Positions 22,330 through 33,261 of a stretch of DNA of 50,261 nucleotides are shown one piece after another (within the stretch, counting starts at the first letter, position 1; each line of letters starts with the position of its first letter). Origin of the DNA: Parasitella parasitica. Taxonomy: Eukaryota > Mucoromycota > Mucoromycetes > Mucorales > Mucoraceae. The stretch is from NCBI GenBank assembly GCA_025201805.1, contig MU619251.1, positions 133,224 to 183,484 on the forward strand. Reading direction: 5' to 3'. The notes under the pieces are model-generated. The model was given only the letters and a program-made list of their open reading frames with translations. It did no database searches and was not told where the DNA came from. The position numbers and the translations under genes are program-made.

Positions 22330-23796
22330 TTTTACGATTTATGACACTGTATAAAAGTAAAGAGGTATCGAAAATGCGCACAAACTGGCTACTTAAATAA
22401 CAACCAAAATATTCGTGATACCCCCACTGTATAGGGTTACAGTAATCTTTTTTTATCCTTTTTTTGTGTGCGTGTGTGTGTATGTGTGTGTGTGTGTGTG
22501 TGTGTGGAAAAAGGGGACATCTTTAATGCTTTATGCGTTAAAAAGCCATTACATAATGCCTATGTACAGTATCGATTTTCTGCCTGCATGAGAAAAATAC
22601 TATCACGGTATTACACGCCAGTTCACACGGTAATGGTTTATCCAGCATATTTTAGGACAATACAGCTTTAGTTTATAGCTTACAAAGATTTTCTCAAATA
22701 GTCGAACTGTCTTTATCATCTGAGAATATTTGCATGGAGAAGAGTAAAATACATCGCATATAATATTTTTTATTGTTGCACATATTATGTTAGCATATTT
22801 CAAGTCGCACAAAATCTGGTTGCTAGAATAATTGCAACGCTGTAAATCTGTGCGAAACATCATTTTGGTCTTTTGTTTTGTTGAATTATTTTGCATCCTG
22901 CTACTCACATCTGATAACCATGTGTAGTGAATGCAAACTCGACTTTATTTTTCTTCCACTAAATTGATGAGTTTGGATTTATTTTGCACTTTATTAGTAA
23001 AACACCTCATACATTATGAGTCTGAGTACATTTGTGCAATGTTGAATCATTTGATTAATAGCATGCATTGCAAGACAACTGATCACCAAAGCTTTTATAA
23101 AATCTCTAACTGAAAGCATATATGTCTTTCCTATTTTGCATGGATGCCCAAAATGTTAACCATGTGTGTGTCAAAAGGAACGGTTTTAATTAATATATAT
23201 CACAGAATAAAACCTGCGTTCTTGATGTCAAACTTGATTTCCATCCATTTTTCCTTATATCCATCAAAGTAAATTTGTTAAAACCCAATGATATTTTCAT
23301 CGCCTAGTTTTTTTAAAATACATATCAGGCTGCAAATAGCGAAATGCAGGACTGCAGGACACTAGTTGGTGTTCCAAGCACTAGAATCCGGTTAGAAAGA
23401 GTAATATATTCTATTAAAATCATGGTGATCATAAAGTGTGATGCTCGCTTTTAATCCATTTCATGATGCCTTCAGGACAACAATACCTGGTACTAGGAAA
23501 AAAGCGAGTTTTGTGGCAATGCAAATTTCGATTATTCATGTCAGGTACACATTTTCTTGCAAACTAATATGGCAATTTGCATCTCTCATTTTGAACAAGA
23601 GTGCTCATTAAACAGGTGTGCGCATAGATAACCTTTTAGGAAATTTTTCGGCTTCTACAGCCAAACTACCTCTTAAACAGCATATCCATATTGATGACTA
23701 CATCATTACAGCATTATATCTCAGATCCACAATGAAATAATAAACGAAAATTTCGAATAATAGTCGTTATGCAGTGTTTCTTCTCAAGTTCTAAAC
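22330..23796. other. 1.5-kb gene-free region
   Basis: It holds the promoter of the monooxygenase on its left and of the NuiA-like gene on its right, plus a GT microsatellite. The small frames present are AT-rich and motif-free. No relic or RNA gene was recognised. Confidence 0.5.
22466..22506. repeat. (GT)n microsatellite, slightly interrupted
   Basis: About 41 bases of GT repeat with one C and one A interruption, about 140 bp upstream of the monooxygenase start. Confidence 0.9.
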
Positions 23797-24324
23797 ATGT
23801 CAGGATCTACAGGTGATGAGAGCTATATGGCCATGTTAAATAACCCAGTAATCAATCCTGGGCCATCCACAAACACCAACTTGGAGCAAGAGCAAAAAGC
23901 TAATACTAATATCAAACCATGCGTGTTTCCCGCAGTCGAAGAAGCCAAAAACCTCTTGACCAAGGCCACTGAAAATATATGTCTTTCATCTGAATCTGAC
24001 GAAGCTTTTGAATGGATAAACACAGAAATCAAGCAGGAAAATTTACCTACAACAAAAAAAGAACTGGCGCAACTTGGTCTTATTAGCCATGAAAGTTTGA
24101 CAGGAAGTCTCACAATCAAATCACTACAAGAGTTTTTGTATGAAGATAATTACAAAGGAATCGTTGCAGCATTCCAAACAATCCAAAATGAAAAAGCTTG
24201 TGATAGCAAAGTGTATCTTCTAGGAGAAAGATCTGTTATAGTTCTGATACTGTGTATCGTGCAAGATAAACAAAGCTCAAAGAAAGCGATTGTGGGATTA
24301 AAGAGTTTATTAGTTCAAACTTAA
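23797..24324 (+). CDS. NuiA-like (nuclease A inhibitor fold) protein
   Basis: A single exon of 175 residues. The first 45 residues are Asn/Pro/Gln-rich and probably disordered. The rest follows the NuiA pattern: EEAKNLLTKATENICLSSES, then DEAFEW, a middle helix (SLQEFLYEDNYKGIVAAFQT), the strand SKVYLLGERSVIVLILCI, and the end KAIVGLKSLLVQT. From memory of the Anabaena NucA-NuiA complex, a Glu in the SES segment and the C-terminal Thr contact the nuclease metal site; both an SES Glu and a terminal Thr are present here. NuiA inhibits a DNA/RNA non-specific endonuclease related to EndoG. Inhibition by this fungal protein is inference; the fold call is by pattern only. Confidence 0.72.
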   Translation: MSGSTGDESYMAMLNNPVINPGPSTNTNLEQEQKANTNIKPCVFPAVEEAKNLLTKATENICLSSESDEAFEWINTEIKQENLPTTKKELAQLGLISHESLTGSLTIKSLQEFLYEDNYKGIVAAFQTIQNEKACDSKVYLLGERSVIVLILCIVQDKQSSKKAIVGLKSLLVQT

Positions 24325-24560
24325 CAATAAATATATAAATTTTTCTCAAGACGACGAATATTCAAAACTGTGAGGTGATTCATTCATTTGGGTCAATGGC
24401 AATTGTTAAAGCAAGTATCAGAGAGATCATGTGATACATTGTCAACCTGTAGGTGCATGGTACTGGTTCCATGTACGTCTCTGATTTCATTTTTAAGATA
24501 GAGCAATCAGTTCTCTCCTTTAAACCTCTTTTCTTTACAAATATAAAACTTCTGATCAAT

Positions 24561-25009
24561 ATGGCTAAAGATAAAATCTCAAAGAAAGGTAACTATCGCA
24601 TTATAGAGCTATACGTTTATTAGTTGTTCATCGAGCTAATTGATGCATTTATATACGAATAGGTTCAAGAAAGGCTTCTGCTTATAACGTTTTTATCAAG
24701 GTAAATCAAAGACAGAACAGGGCAAATGGGATATCCCGTTTAAACAATATGTTGTACTGTAGTCTGAAATCGCCAAAGTCAAAAAAGAGTATCCTGAAAT
24801 GTCACATAAGGATGTAAGTTCATTTTAACTCGAATGCACTGCAATCATCTAACATTGCGTTCATCTTTGATTTAGGTCTTCAAGAAGGCCGTAAGCTTAC
24901 TAATTTCTAAAAAAAATCGCGTGCAGGGCTAACTAAAATTTCCTTTGCGATATAGGCAAGCAATTGGTCCCACTCTCCCAGCAATCCCAAGTCTGCAGTA
25001 GCATCCTAA
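24561..25009 (+). CDS. Small YABBY/HMG-box-like protein, five tiny exons
   Basis: Exons 24561-24588, 24663-24700, 24763-24813, 24876-24890 and 24956-25009 total 186 nt and encode 61 residues. The core reads AYNVFIKSEIAKVKKEYPEM, then SHKDVFKKAASNWSHSP. This matches the helical C-terminal module of plant YABBY proteins (YNxFIKxEI, a Ser-His step, then an Ala/Asn-Trp pair), itself HMG-box-like and DNA-binding. The N-terminus is basic. All four introns (74, 62, 62 and 65 nt) are GT-AG and the phases close exactly. Exon 4 is only 15 nt (VFKKA). No single frame exceeds 20 codons, so ORF-based calling would miss the gene. A chromatin or DNA-binding role is inference. Confidence 0.8.
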
Positions 25010-26812
25010 ATCAATGAGCAAAGTTCCTTTAGCGTATATGTATTATCATAGCAAATTATAATAGCAATAAAAATATGAGCAAGCAATTACTGTATTTGCC
25101 TTGTTTCAGTCTCTTAAAAAATCGTCGTTTTCGATGTAATGAACTGTACGTTTGTAAAATACCACTGCATGGAGCAGTGCTTTTCGTGTTTCAATGTAGG
25201 GTGCGTCACCTTAATAAAACACATAAGCTACTGTGATACGTTGCTTATCTCTTCCTGGTGCTATATCCATCAATGTGAAAAAGCCTGATCCCTTCGGAGG
25301 TTTTGTTTATTTACACAACAAAAAGTGGTAGAACAACTATTATTAAACTTTAATTTACGCCACATCATATTTGGAGTGTATTATATTTATGATATTCTCA
25401 CGAAGAGGTGGTGTGTATAGAGCAGGTGAACGCACTGTACAATACAAATAAACTTATGATCGAGAAAACGTTTATTTAGCTATTGATGAATTCAACGTGG
25501 TTTCGATTTATTTTATCGAACATTTAATTATATGGGAAGAATTACAACCCATGATACTCACAAAAATCATAGTTTATGTATACAGTAGGAAAGTCTAGAT
25601 CAAACATCCATCATGCTACTGGTTTGTAAACAAGAAACACGAAGATTGTTGATACATCCTACACATAATTATATCGTCATGTGACGTTAACTAGTTTTGT
25701 GCATACAGCAATAATGACTTCAACAATAAGAGCCAAAATATCTTGGTTATATTGTTTTAAAATCAATGCGTATTGGGTTTTTGTCTTATTTCTTTTGTGG
25801 AATGTAAGAACAAAATCGTTTGTGGAAGGAGGATCATCACCTGTAGTGTGCATCAGTGGAATTAAACTCAGCTGTTCTATATTTTTTGGGTAGACTTACA
25901 ATCAAGCAGTTTCTAGTAATTAATTCAATTTGGTTTAAAATTTACATGGTACAGATAATATGTAGATCCGGTTCTTTGATAGTACGATTTGTTAATATCA
26001 TTTGTAATAAGATAAAGGCCTCAGACCATCAAATTTCCAAATTTGAAAAACAATTGACGTTTCAACTCCGCTCAGGGGTATTTTTCATCGTTAAACTACA
26101 ACGTTTACACATTTTAAAATTGACATTGCATATTGTAATATAGTACGACCCTCATTTTAGTCAACGGTGAAATTTGTAGTCATTATCAATTAATAAAATG
26201 GCATTAATGTAATCAATTTGTAAGACCTTATTAAATATTTCAAATCTATTCTATAAAAACAAGACTATCATTATATTCTTTTCCAATATTTTTATTATCG
26301 TTTTGTTTGTTTGATGAGTTATAACAGTTTGATGTAAAATTCTGAGTACCAGCAATATTCTATCATCAATGGTTTTCGTGCGAATGAAGCAAAACTTTAT
26401 ACTACGAGCTTTTATTTATAAAGAAGCCGCGGATAAAAAAAAAACCTACTCAGACAAACATAATAAATGGTCAATGCCATGGGTTTTTTTTATCACCTTC
26501 CATACTCCTGTGTTGATTATTGCCAGCAAACTATGCATCCTTAAAACATAATTAGTTGTAAAGCAAAGCTTTGGCGCACAATTGCATTTATTACTAATTA
26601 GCTGTGTTCTTATATCTTTTTTGAATAGCTAAATACGGTGTCAAATGCTTTGAAAATGTCTGAAACTCTTTACTGTCTTTGGTTTAGATGGTCTTGAATA
26701 CGAAATACCCCAGGTATCGAGTATATAAATACATGGCTTCTAGGCTTGATTCAGACGCGGGTTATCTTTTTCTTTCTTTACATTTGTAACAAAAAGAATT
26801 ATTAATATAAAA
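25010..26812. other. 1.8-kb gene-free region
   Basis: AT-rich with no supported gene. The frames at 25681-26143 and 26369-26551 are hydrophobic, AT-driven and lack splice or domain support. The right end holds the promoter of 6-phosphogluconate dehydrogenase. Confidence 0.5.
26722..26731 (+). promoter_or_regulatory. TATA box of 6-phosphogluconate dehydrogenase
   Basis: TATATAAATA lies about 82 bp upstream of the ATG, a sensible distance for a core promoter. Confidence 0.5.
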
Positions 26813-28437
26813 ATGACTGTGTAAACTTTGTATATCAAAAGAGGTAGCCCATCCAGTACTAACTTTTTGCCTATAGTGCTGATATTGGTCTCATTGGTTT
26901 GGCTGTAATGGGCCAAAATTTGATTTTGAACATGAATGATCATGGTTTCACTGTCTGTGCGTATAATCGTACTCATGAAAAGGTCGACCACTTTTTGGCT
27001 AACGAAGCAAAGGGTTAGAAATCAATTAACCAGCCGCCTTTACACTGATATTCACGCTTATCAATTAGGCACTAATGTTGTCGGTGCTCACTCTATTGAG
27101 GAACTCTGTTCCAAACTGAAGCGTCCCAGAAAAGTAATGATGCTGGTCAAGGCTGGTGCCCCAGTTGATTCCTTTATTGAACAACTTTTGCCATACTTGG
27201 AAAAGGGCGATGTTATCATTGATGGTGGCAATTCTCATTTCCCCGACTCTATCCGTCGTGCTGACGAATTAGAAAAGAAAGGCATTCTGTTTGTCGGTTC
27301 TGGAGTATCTGGAGGCGAAGAAGGTGCTCGCTACGGCCCTTCTTTGATGCCTGGCGGTAACCCTGCTGCATGGCCTTTAATCAAACCCATTTTCCAAGCT
27401 ATCGCTGCCAAGGCTCCTGATGGTGCCCCGTGTTGCGATTGGGTTGGTGAATCCGGTGCTGGCCATTATGTCAAAATGGTACATAACGGTATTGGTAGGT
27501 TACATTGTATGAAGAGAAAAGCTGTTTCATGGCCTGCTAACACATCTTGTGCCCAGAATATGGTGATATGCAGTTGATTTGTGAGATTTACCAAATCATG
27601 AAGGAAGGGCTTGGTCTTTCGGAAGATGAAATGGCCGATGTCTTTGACGGCTGGAATAAGGGTAAATTAGATTCCTTCTTGATTGAAATTACTCGTGATA
27701 TCCTTCGCTTCAAGGACACAGATGGAAAGCCTCTCGTCGGAAAGATCCTCGATACCGCAGGCCAAAAGGGCACTGGTAAATGGACTGGTATTGATTCGCT
27801 TGATCGTGGCATTCCTGTTAGCTTGATTGGCGAGGCAGTCTATTCTCGTTGCCTCTCTGCGCTCAAGGGTGAACGCACCAGAGCTTCCAAGATCTTGACT
27901 GGCCCAACAAAGGGCAATTACACTGGAGACAAAACCAAGTTTCTGCATGCACTCGGCGAAGCTCTTTATGCCGCTAAGATTGTTTCATATGCCCAAGGCT
28001 TCATGCTGATGCGCCAAGCTGGCGAAGACTACAAATGGAATCTCAATTTTGCAGGAATTGCATTGATGTGGCGTGGCGGCTGTATTATTCGCTCAGTTTT
28101 TCTGGGCAAGATCAAGGACGCGTACACGAATGACAAAAAGTTAGAGAATCTGTTGTTCGACCCCTTCTTCCAAGAGGCTACGTCGACAGCTCAGAGCTCA
28201 TGGAGAGAAGTCATTGCCTTTGCTGTAGGCCAAGGTATCCCTACCCCTGCTCTTTCTACTGCCTTGAACTTTTACGATGGTCTTCGTCATGAGATGCTTC
28301 CTGCCAACCTTTTGCAAGCCCAACGTGATTACTTTGGCGCCCATACATATGAACTTTTGTCCAATCCTGGTAAGCATGTTCATACCAATTGGACCGGTAA
28401 GGGTGGCAATGTCTCTGCCTCTACTTATGATGCTTGA
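26813..28437 (+). CDS. GND1: 6-phosphogluconate dehydrogenase, decarboxylating
   Basis: A cytosolic pentose-phosphate enzyme converting 6-phosphogluconate to ribulose 5-phosphate with NADPH formation. Four exons (26813-26820, 26877-27013, 27069-27494, 27557-28437) give 483 residues, the normal length. Motifs are the NADP fold [32 protein letters not shown], the catalytic segment [16 protein letters not shown], and the C-terminal [10 protein letters not shown]-type block seen as [12 protein letters not shown]. Exon 1 is only 8 nt (ATGACTGT). Its intron carries a perfect TACTAAC branch site, and the join restores MTVADIGLIG. Intron 2 has the unusual donor GTTAGA. Introns are 56, 55 and 62 nt. 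Confidence 0.96.
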
Positions 28438-28649
28438 AACAAGAGTCGTGTCCGTTCCCCTTTGTAAATACATAAAATGAAACCCATGTAATAAGACATG
28501 TGGATTGCGAATAAAACAAACATGAATCATCAAAGCATCATATCCTGAGGACCATCCATTCTCGTAAATCATATTTACCGCATATTGCTGAGTTGGCGCA
28601 TGATGCATTATTTCGCCTTTTTTTTTTTTTACCATCATAATTTCAGAAA

Positions 28650-30541
28650 ATGGTTCGTTTGCTTACTATCGCAACAACGGCCATCCTCGCAGCAATTGCA
28701 CAAGCTAAAAACTTGAACGATGTCGACCCCAACACTGTAACGACGTTCAAAGACGGCGCGTTGTAAGTCTGCATAATACAATGACACGTCAATTTTGAGA
28801 CCCTAAATGCATACTTTAGTATTGTGGAATATTATAGCCCCAGCTGCAAACATTGCACATCATTTGGTAAGCATTCAATTACACGGCTATGGGGGGGGGC
28901 GACCTATTGAAGCATTCGACTGTTAGAATCTACGTGGGACCAACTTGTGAAGGATCATCAAAACACTGCCACATTTGCCAGACTCAACTGCGCTGCCCAC
29001 AAAAGTTTCTGCTCGGAGATGGGCATTTCGCGTATTCCAACTCTCCAGTCAAACTTCAACGGTGGTGAATGGAAGCAGTATATTGGAGATTTCTCAGCAG
29101 ATACAGTCGATAAGTTTATTAGGGAGAGCCGGATCAAAAGAAATGAGCACGGGAAAAATGTTGAATTGACCACATCTGCACAACTCAAGACAATCATTGG
29201 GAGTAAAGAGCCTTGGTTTGTAAAGTTTTACGCTCCCTGGTGTACTCATTGTAAGCATCTTGCACCTATCTGGGAGAGTCTGGCTAAAAAGCTGCAAGGT
29301 AAGGTCAACGTCGCAGAAGTCAATTGCGAAGATAACAAAGGTAAGAAGGCAGAGGAAGAGGAAGAGGCATGCAGCGTGCTTGTTTTTTAACCATACACTC
29401 TCAGCACTATGCCAAGAATACAAGATTGCTGGTTTACCCACATTGAACTAGTACAGTAGACTTTAAAAATTAGAGTTAATTGCCAGAAATTAAAAGAAAT
29501 TCTGATAGTTTTGTCCATGAAGCCACTTTGAAATACACAGGTGAACGAAAATTAGAGAAATTGCTGGACTATGCTATCGAAATGTCCGGCTCTCCTGTCC
29601 ACAACATTGACACTGACAGTGAGCTGGACAGTCTTTTAAAAGCAAGCGATGTGAATTTTGTTTACGTCCGTGATGCCAAAAAAGACGAACACCAATTGCC
29701 TTTGCTAGAAAAATTTGCGCTTGCATTCATTGAGCATATTCCGTTCTTTACCACAACTGATCACAAAACTGCGCTCCGTTACAACTTGAAGGAATCAGAC
29801 CTGCCAGCTGCCATCATTGTCAAAGACGGAAACTTCCATGTGTTCCATGACGCCGATATCCAAAATATTGTCCCCTGGATCCACAAGGAACGCTATCCTC
29901 TTGTCACACGCATATTGCCCCATAACTCTAATCGTATTTTGAAGGGTAAGCAAGTTGTCGTGCTAGGCATCACCAAGCCGGACGACTCTGATTCTGAATT
30001 GAAGCTTCGTGAAATGGCCAAAATATACAGAGACGAGCATAGCGGTAAAGATATCACTTTTGCTCTTTTAGATGGTGAACTTTGGGGCAACTATGTAAAT
30101 CGCGCTTTCGGAATCCATAGCCATAAACTTCCTACTATCATCGTACTGGACCCAAAAAAGGAAATGTACTATGATAGCCATGGCAACAAGGCCAAGTTTG
30201 CCTTTGATAAGCCTGAGGAAATCCTGAAATCTATCAAGAATTTGGACAAACTGGCTGGAGTTTCAACAGCTGCCTCCAAGGCTATGAATGCGCTGGATAA
30301 ATTCTTTATAAGCTTTAGCAACCACTGGATTCTTTGGACTACGGTTTTGTTTGGCGCATTGACTTGTGTGTTTTGGATACTTGTCAGGGACGAGCCCAGG
30401 TCTATTACTCCTGCAGAAATCAGAGCACAAGCAAAGAAAGAGATTGATCAAAGAAATCAAGAAAAGAAGATGCAAAAAGTTGAACAAGAAGTTAATAAGA
30501 CTGAGGAGACAACCTCCATTGCAGAAAAGAAGGATGATTAG
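28650..30541 (+). CDS. ER transmembrane protein disulfide isomerase with two thioredoxin domains
   Basis: Five exons (28650-28762, 28820-28866, 28927-29340, 29405-29450, 29509-30541) give 550 residues. A signal peptide (LLTIATTAILAAIAQA) precedes thioredoxin domain 1 with CKHC (about residues 47-50). Domain 2 has APWCTHCKHLAP (Cys about 159 and 162) and its cis-Pro loop GLPTLNYF. Redox-silent domains follow, then a membrane segment (ILWTTVLFGALTCVFWILV) and a charged cytosolic tail ending KKDD, which fits a KKXX ER-retrieval signal. The architecture resembles TMX3 and yeast Eps1. The intron 29451-29508 is placed so that GLPTLN joins YFVHEATLKYTGER; other acceptors give a stop. Intron 2 contains a G9 run. 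Confidence 0.92.
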
Positions 30542-30664
30542 CCGTTATCTTACAGGTTTTAGCACATATTCTTTTAGTGGTAAATTATAAAATACAACAA
30601 ATGACATGATTCTACAGCAAATAAATACGATTTTTGTATCGATTTATTGTTTCATGAAATCAAC

Positions 30665-33069
30665 TTATCTGCGAGTGCAACGTTTGCAATACCATTCCTC
30701 CACTTGATCTCTTTCAGCAATCCCAACACAATCGCCGTGAAACCACGTACTACATCTATCGCATGCAATCATGAATGTGCCATAATCAATTCTAGGATTT
30801 TCGCAAATACATCGGATTTCTTCAGAAGATGTATGACCATTAGCTGAATTGGCAAAATTGGAGGCAGAATGAACAAATGACCTCTTCGGAGTAGTTGTGG
30901 CTGAAGCTGTGGTTGTGGTTGCCGACCGTTGTGGGAGTGGTGAAGAGAAGTGCAATTGAGGTTGACTGTGCAACTGTTGGTGGTGGGTAGTGTGATTCTT
31001 TTCTAATTTTACAGGCATAATTGTAGTGTCATAGGTGGAGGTGGAGGAGGAGGAGGAGGATGAAGACGCTGGCAATTGTGATATATGAGTAGTTAGTTTT
31101 GTAAATTTGGGGGTTTTCGGTTTTTCAGGAACATGGTGCTGTGATTGTTGTTCGGGAGGGTTAATTTTGAATCTAATTTTGGGGGTGCTAGGTGATGATA
31201 CATTGTCTTCATTTCCAGTAGAGATCGACTGTTGTGCAGAGCTCTGTGAGAGATTAAGCATTAAATTTGGTGTTTTCTTGTGTTTCTTCTTCTTTTCGGT
31301 TGATAAGCCGTTTGGCGATAATGCAGACGAAGAGAACGACGATAATGATATAGGGCCGGTCTTGACAGGATTTTGCAGTGGTTTAGTAGTGGCAACAGAC
31401 GGCAACTTTGTTTGCTGTACTTGTAAAGAAGGTGGCTGCTGTCCTTGTTGCTGCATTAAGGACAAGGGCGACGATGACATTGCTGTTCCAGATGTTGACG
31501 GCAATAAGGACAAAGATAAATCATTGGTTATTGTCTCTGCGTTAGGGTTCTCCTTTAACCTTTGTTCCAGCAACTTTTGCCGTTCCAATGCTTGTTGCTT
31601 TTCGGCGAGCATTCTCTTCTTCTTGATTATGTACTTACTATCACCGGTTTTAATCGCATTAATGTCTACGCTATGCTTACTGATAGCATGATTGAAGGGC
31701 ATAGACGAAGATGATCCTGAGACGCCATTACCTCTAGCCAACTTGTTCAGTTTCTTCATGCCTGCTTTCTTTGAGGATGCACCGCCAGCTAGCACTGCCA
31801 ACATACTGGCTGATCTTGACAATCGTGATCCGTCTGGAGAGGTAGGCATAGATCCGGGAGACCCATATTCAAATCCACTAAAACCTGCTGAGGTTGGTGT
31901 CGCAGGTGCAGTACCGGTATTAGTGGTAGCAACATCAATCAACAAATTAGGAGCGGTCAATTTAGAAACAACTAGTGGCTCAGCAACATGACGGACAAGT
32001 TCATCAAATACGCCCGAATCATGATTGAATAAATAATTGCCTGGTGCAGCTGCATCTTGAGTTTGTGCTTTGAATAGTTCATCACGTCCAGCCAATCCTT
32101 CGCCTAGATTGTAATCGGGCGTCTTTATATGCTCCAGGGCCTCTATAAGTGGTGCGATTGCTGCCTTTTTTCGCCTCACTGCTGCCTCTTCCTCATCCGC
32201 CTCGCTTCGTTTATTTCCTGTCTTGAGTAAAAGCGAAAGTGGTTTCGGCTGTTGCAATGACGGTTGTTGTTGTGGCTGTTGCAGCTCTTCATTTTCCAAG
32301 GCTAGACTGGAATCTTCGTAGGGTATAATGTGAGTGAAAGGGTTTTCAATTGGCTTCTTTCTCTTTTTAACGATGACAGGGAGCGGCAACGATTCACCAG
32401 ACGCTTGTTGTTGTAACTGTTGCTGCTGCTTTTGCTCTTCGAGATGCTGCTGCTTCTGCAAAAGTAAGTTATCGACCTCGTCCATGACAGTATCTTCCTT
32501 GATTTCGGGAAAAGGTGGAAAATAAGGTGGGACGTAGTCAGGGAGCGTTGCTGTGTGGGGTGGTGATGGGGGCGATTCGGTCGTTGGAGATGCTGATCCT
32601 GGCGATGGTATTTCAAATTCTGGCACGTTCCCAAATCTATACTCAATGATGTCCTCCAAGTTGGGCTTTCCCCCATTCACAATACCTGTCATTCACAAAG
32701 TTATAGTGTTAATTTTTGTTTAATATGAGGATAATCGTGTCAGTTTTTACCCTGCAAGAGTCTTCCTGGATCTGACTGCGCTGACCAGCAAGGAGTCAAA
32801 GCCTTACCCTCATCCTCAAGCCAAGTCTTGAGAGATTTTGCATCCACCGATAGATCTTGGAGTGCTTCAACCAAGTCTTTTGGCGTTCCCAAGGTTCTAC
32901 CATTCAAATTGGCATAGGATGACACTGTGGAGCCTAAGAGCTCAATGTATTGGCCAAAGATATCAGCGAGTGTATTGATAGAATGGTTGTTGGCTGCTTC
33001 GAATCCGGCGCTCTGGATAATCTGCTGTGTAGCGGTTTTTAATATGGAATGACACACATTATCCGTCAT
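30665..33069 (-). CDS. TAF3: TFIID subunit TAF3 with histone-fold (BTP) and PHD finger
   Basis: TAF3 pairs with TAF10 in TFIID. Two exons (33069-32751, 32685-30665; 65-nt intron) give 779 residues. The N-terminus is a Bromo_TP histone fold (ILKTATQQIIQSAGFEAANN, LADIFGQYIELLGSTVSSYA). A long low-complexity middle is rich in Ser, Pro, Gln and Thr with basic patches (KKRKKPIENPFTHIIPYED). The C-terminus is a complete PHD finger: RCICENPRIDYGTFMIACDR, then CSTWFHGDCVG, then WYCKRC. The Tyr before the strand and the Trp before FHGDC fit an H3K4me3 aromatic cage, as in animal TAF3. Budding yeast TAF3 lacks this finger. The gene is divergent from MDE1 and convergent with the PDI gene (123 bp between stops). 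Confidence 0.91.
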
Positions 33070-33261
33070 GTTGGTGGAAACAAAAATATAAAAAAAAAAA
33101 AAAAAAAAAAAGAAATGGAGAAATGTGAAAGAAAGGTAAGCAACGCGCTTAAAGAAAGGATGTTTTCTAGTCTTGTTTGCTAATGTGACGTCAGTAAATG
33201 GATGTCTTGAAGTGTAAATGTATGAAAAAAATTGCTCTTGTCTTTGCCGTTCAATTCTTCA
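33070..33261. promoter_or_regulatory. 192-bp divergent promoter of TAF3 and MDE1 with a perfect CRE
   Basis: Between two start codons on opposite strands. It contains the full CRE palindrome TGACGTCA at 33186-33193 and a long A-run at about 33092-33111. The CRE lies about 70 bp from the MDE1 ATG and 117 bp from the TAF3 ATG. A bZIP factor of the ATF/CREB type is the expected binder. Confidence 0.6.

Noticed and set aside
29440-29508. Apparent stop or frameshift in the PDI gene after GLPTLN
   Set aside because: A canonical GT-AG intron at 29451-29508 joins GLPTLN to YFVHEATLKYTG in frame, so the gene is intact.
31107-31691. 194-codon forward frame, Cys/Gly/Asp-rich
   Set aside because: Antisense of the low-complexity middle of TAF3, whose PHD and histone fold fix the reverse strand as coding.
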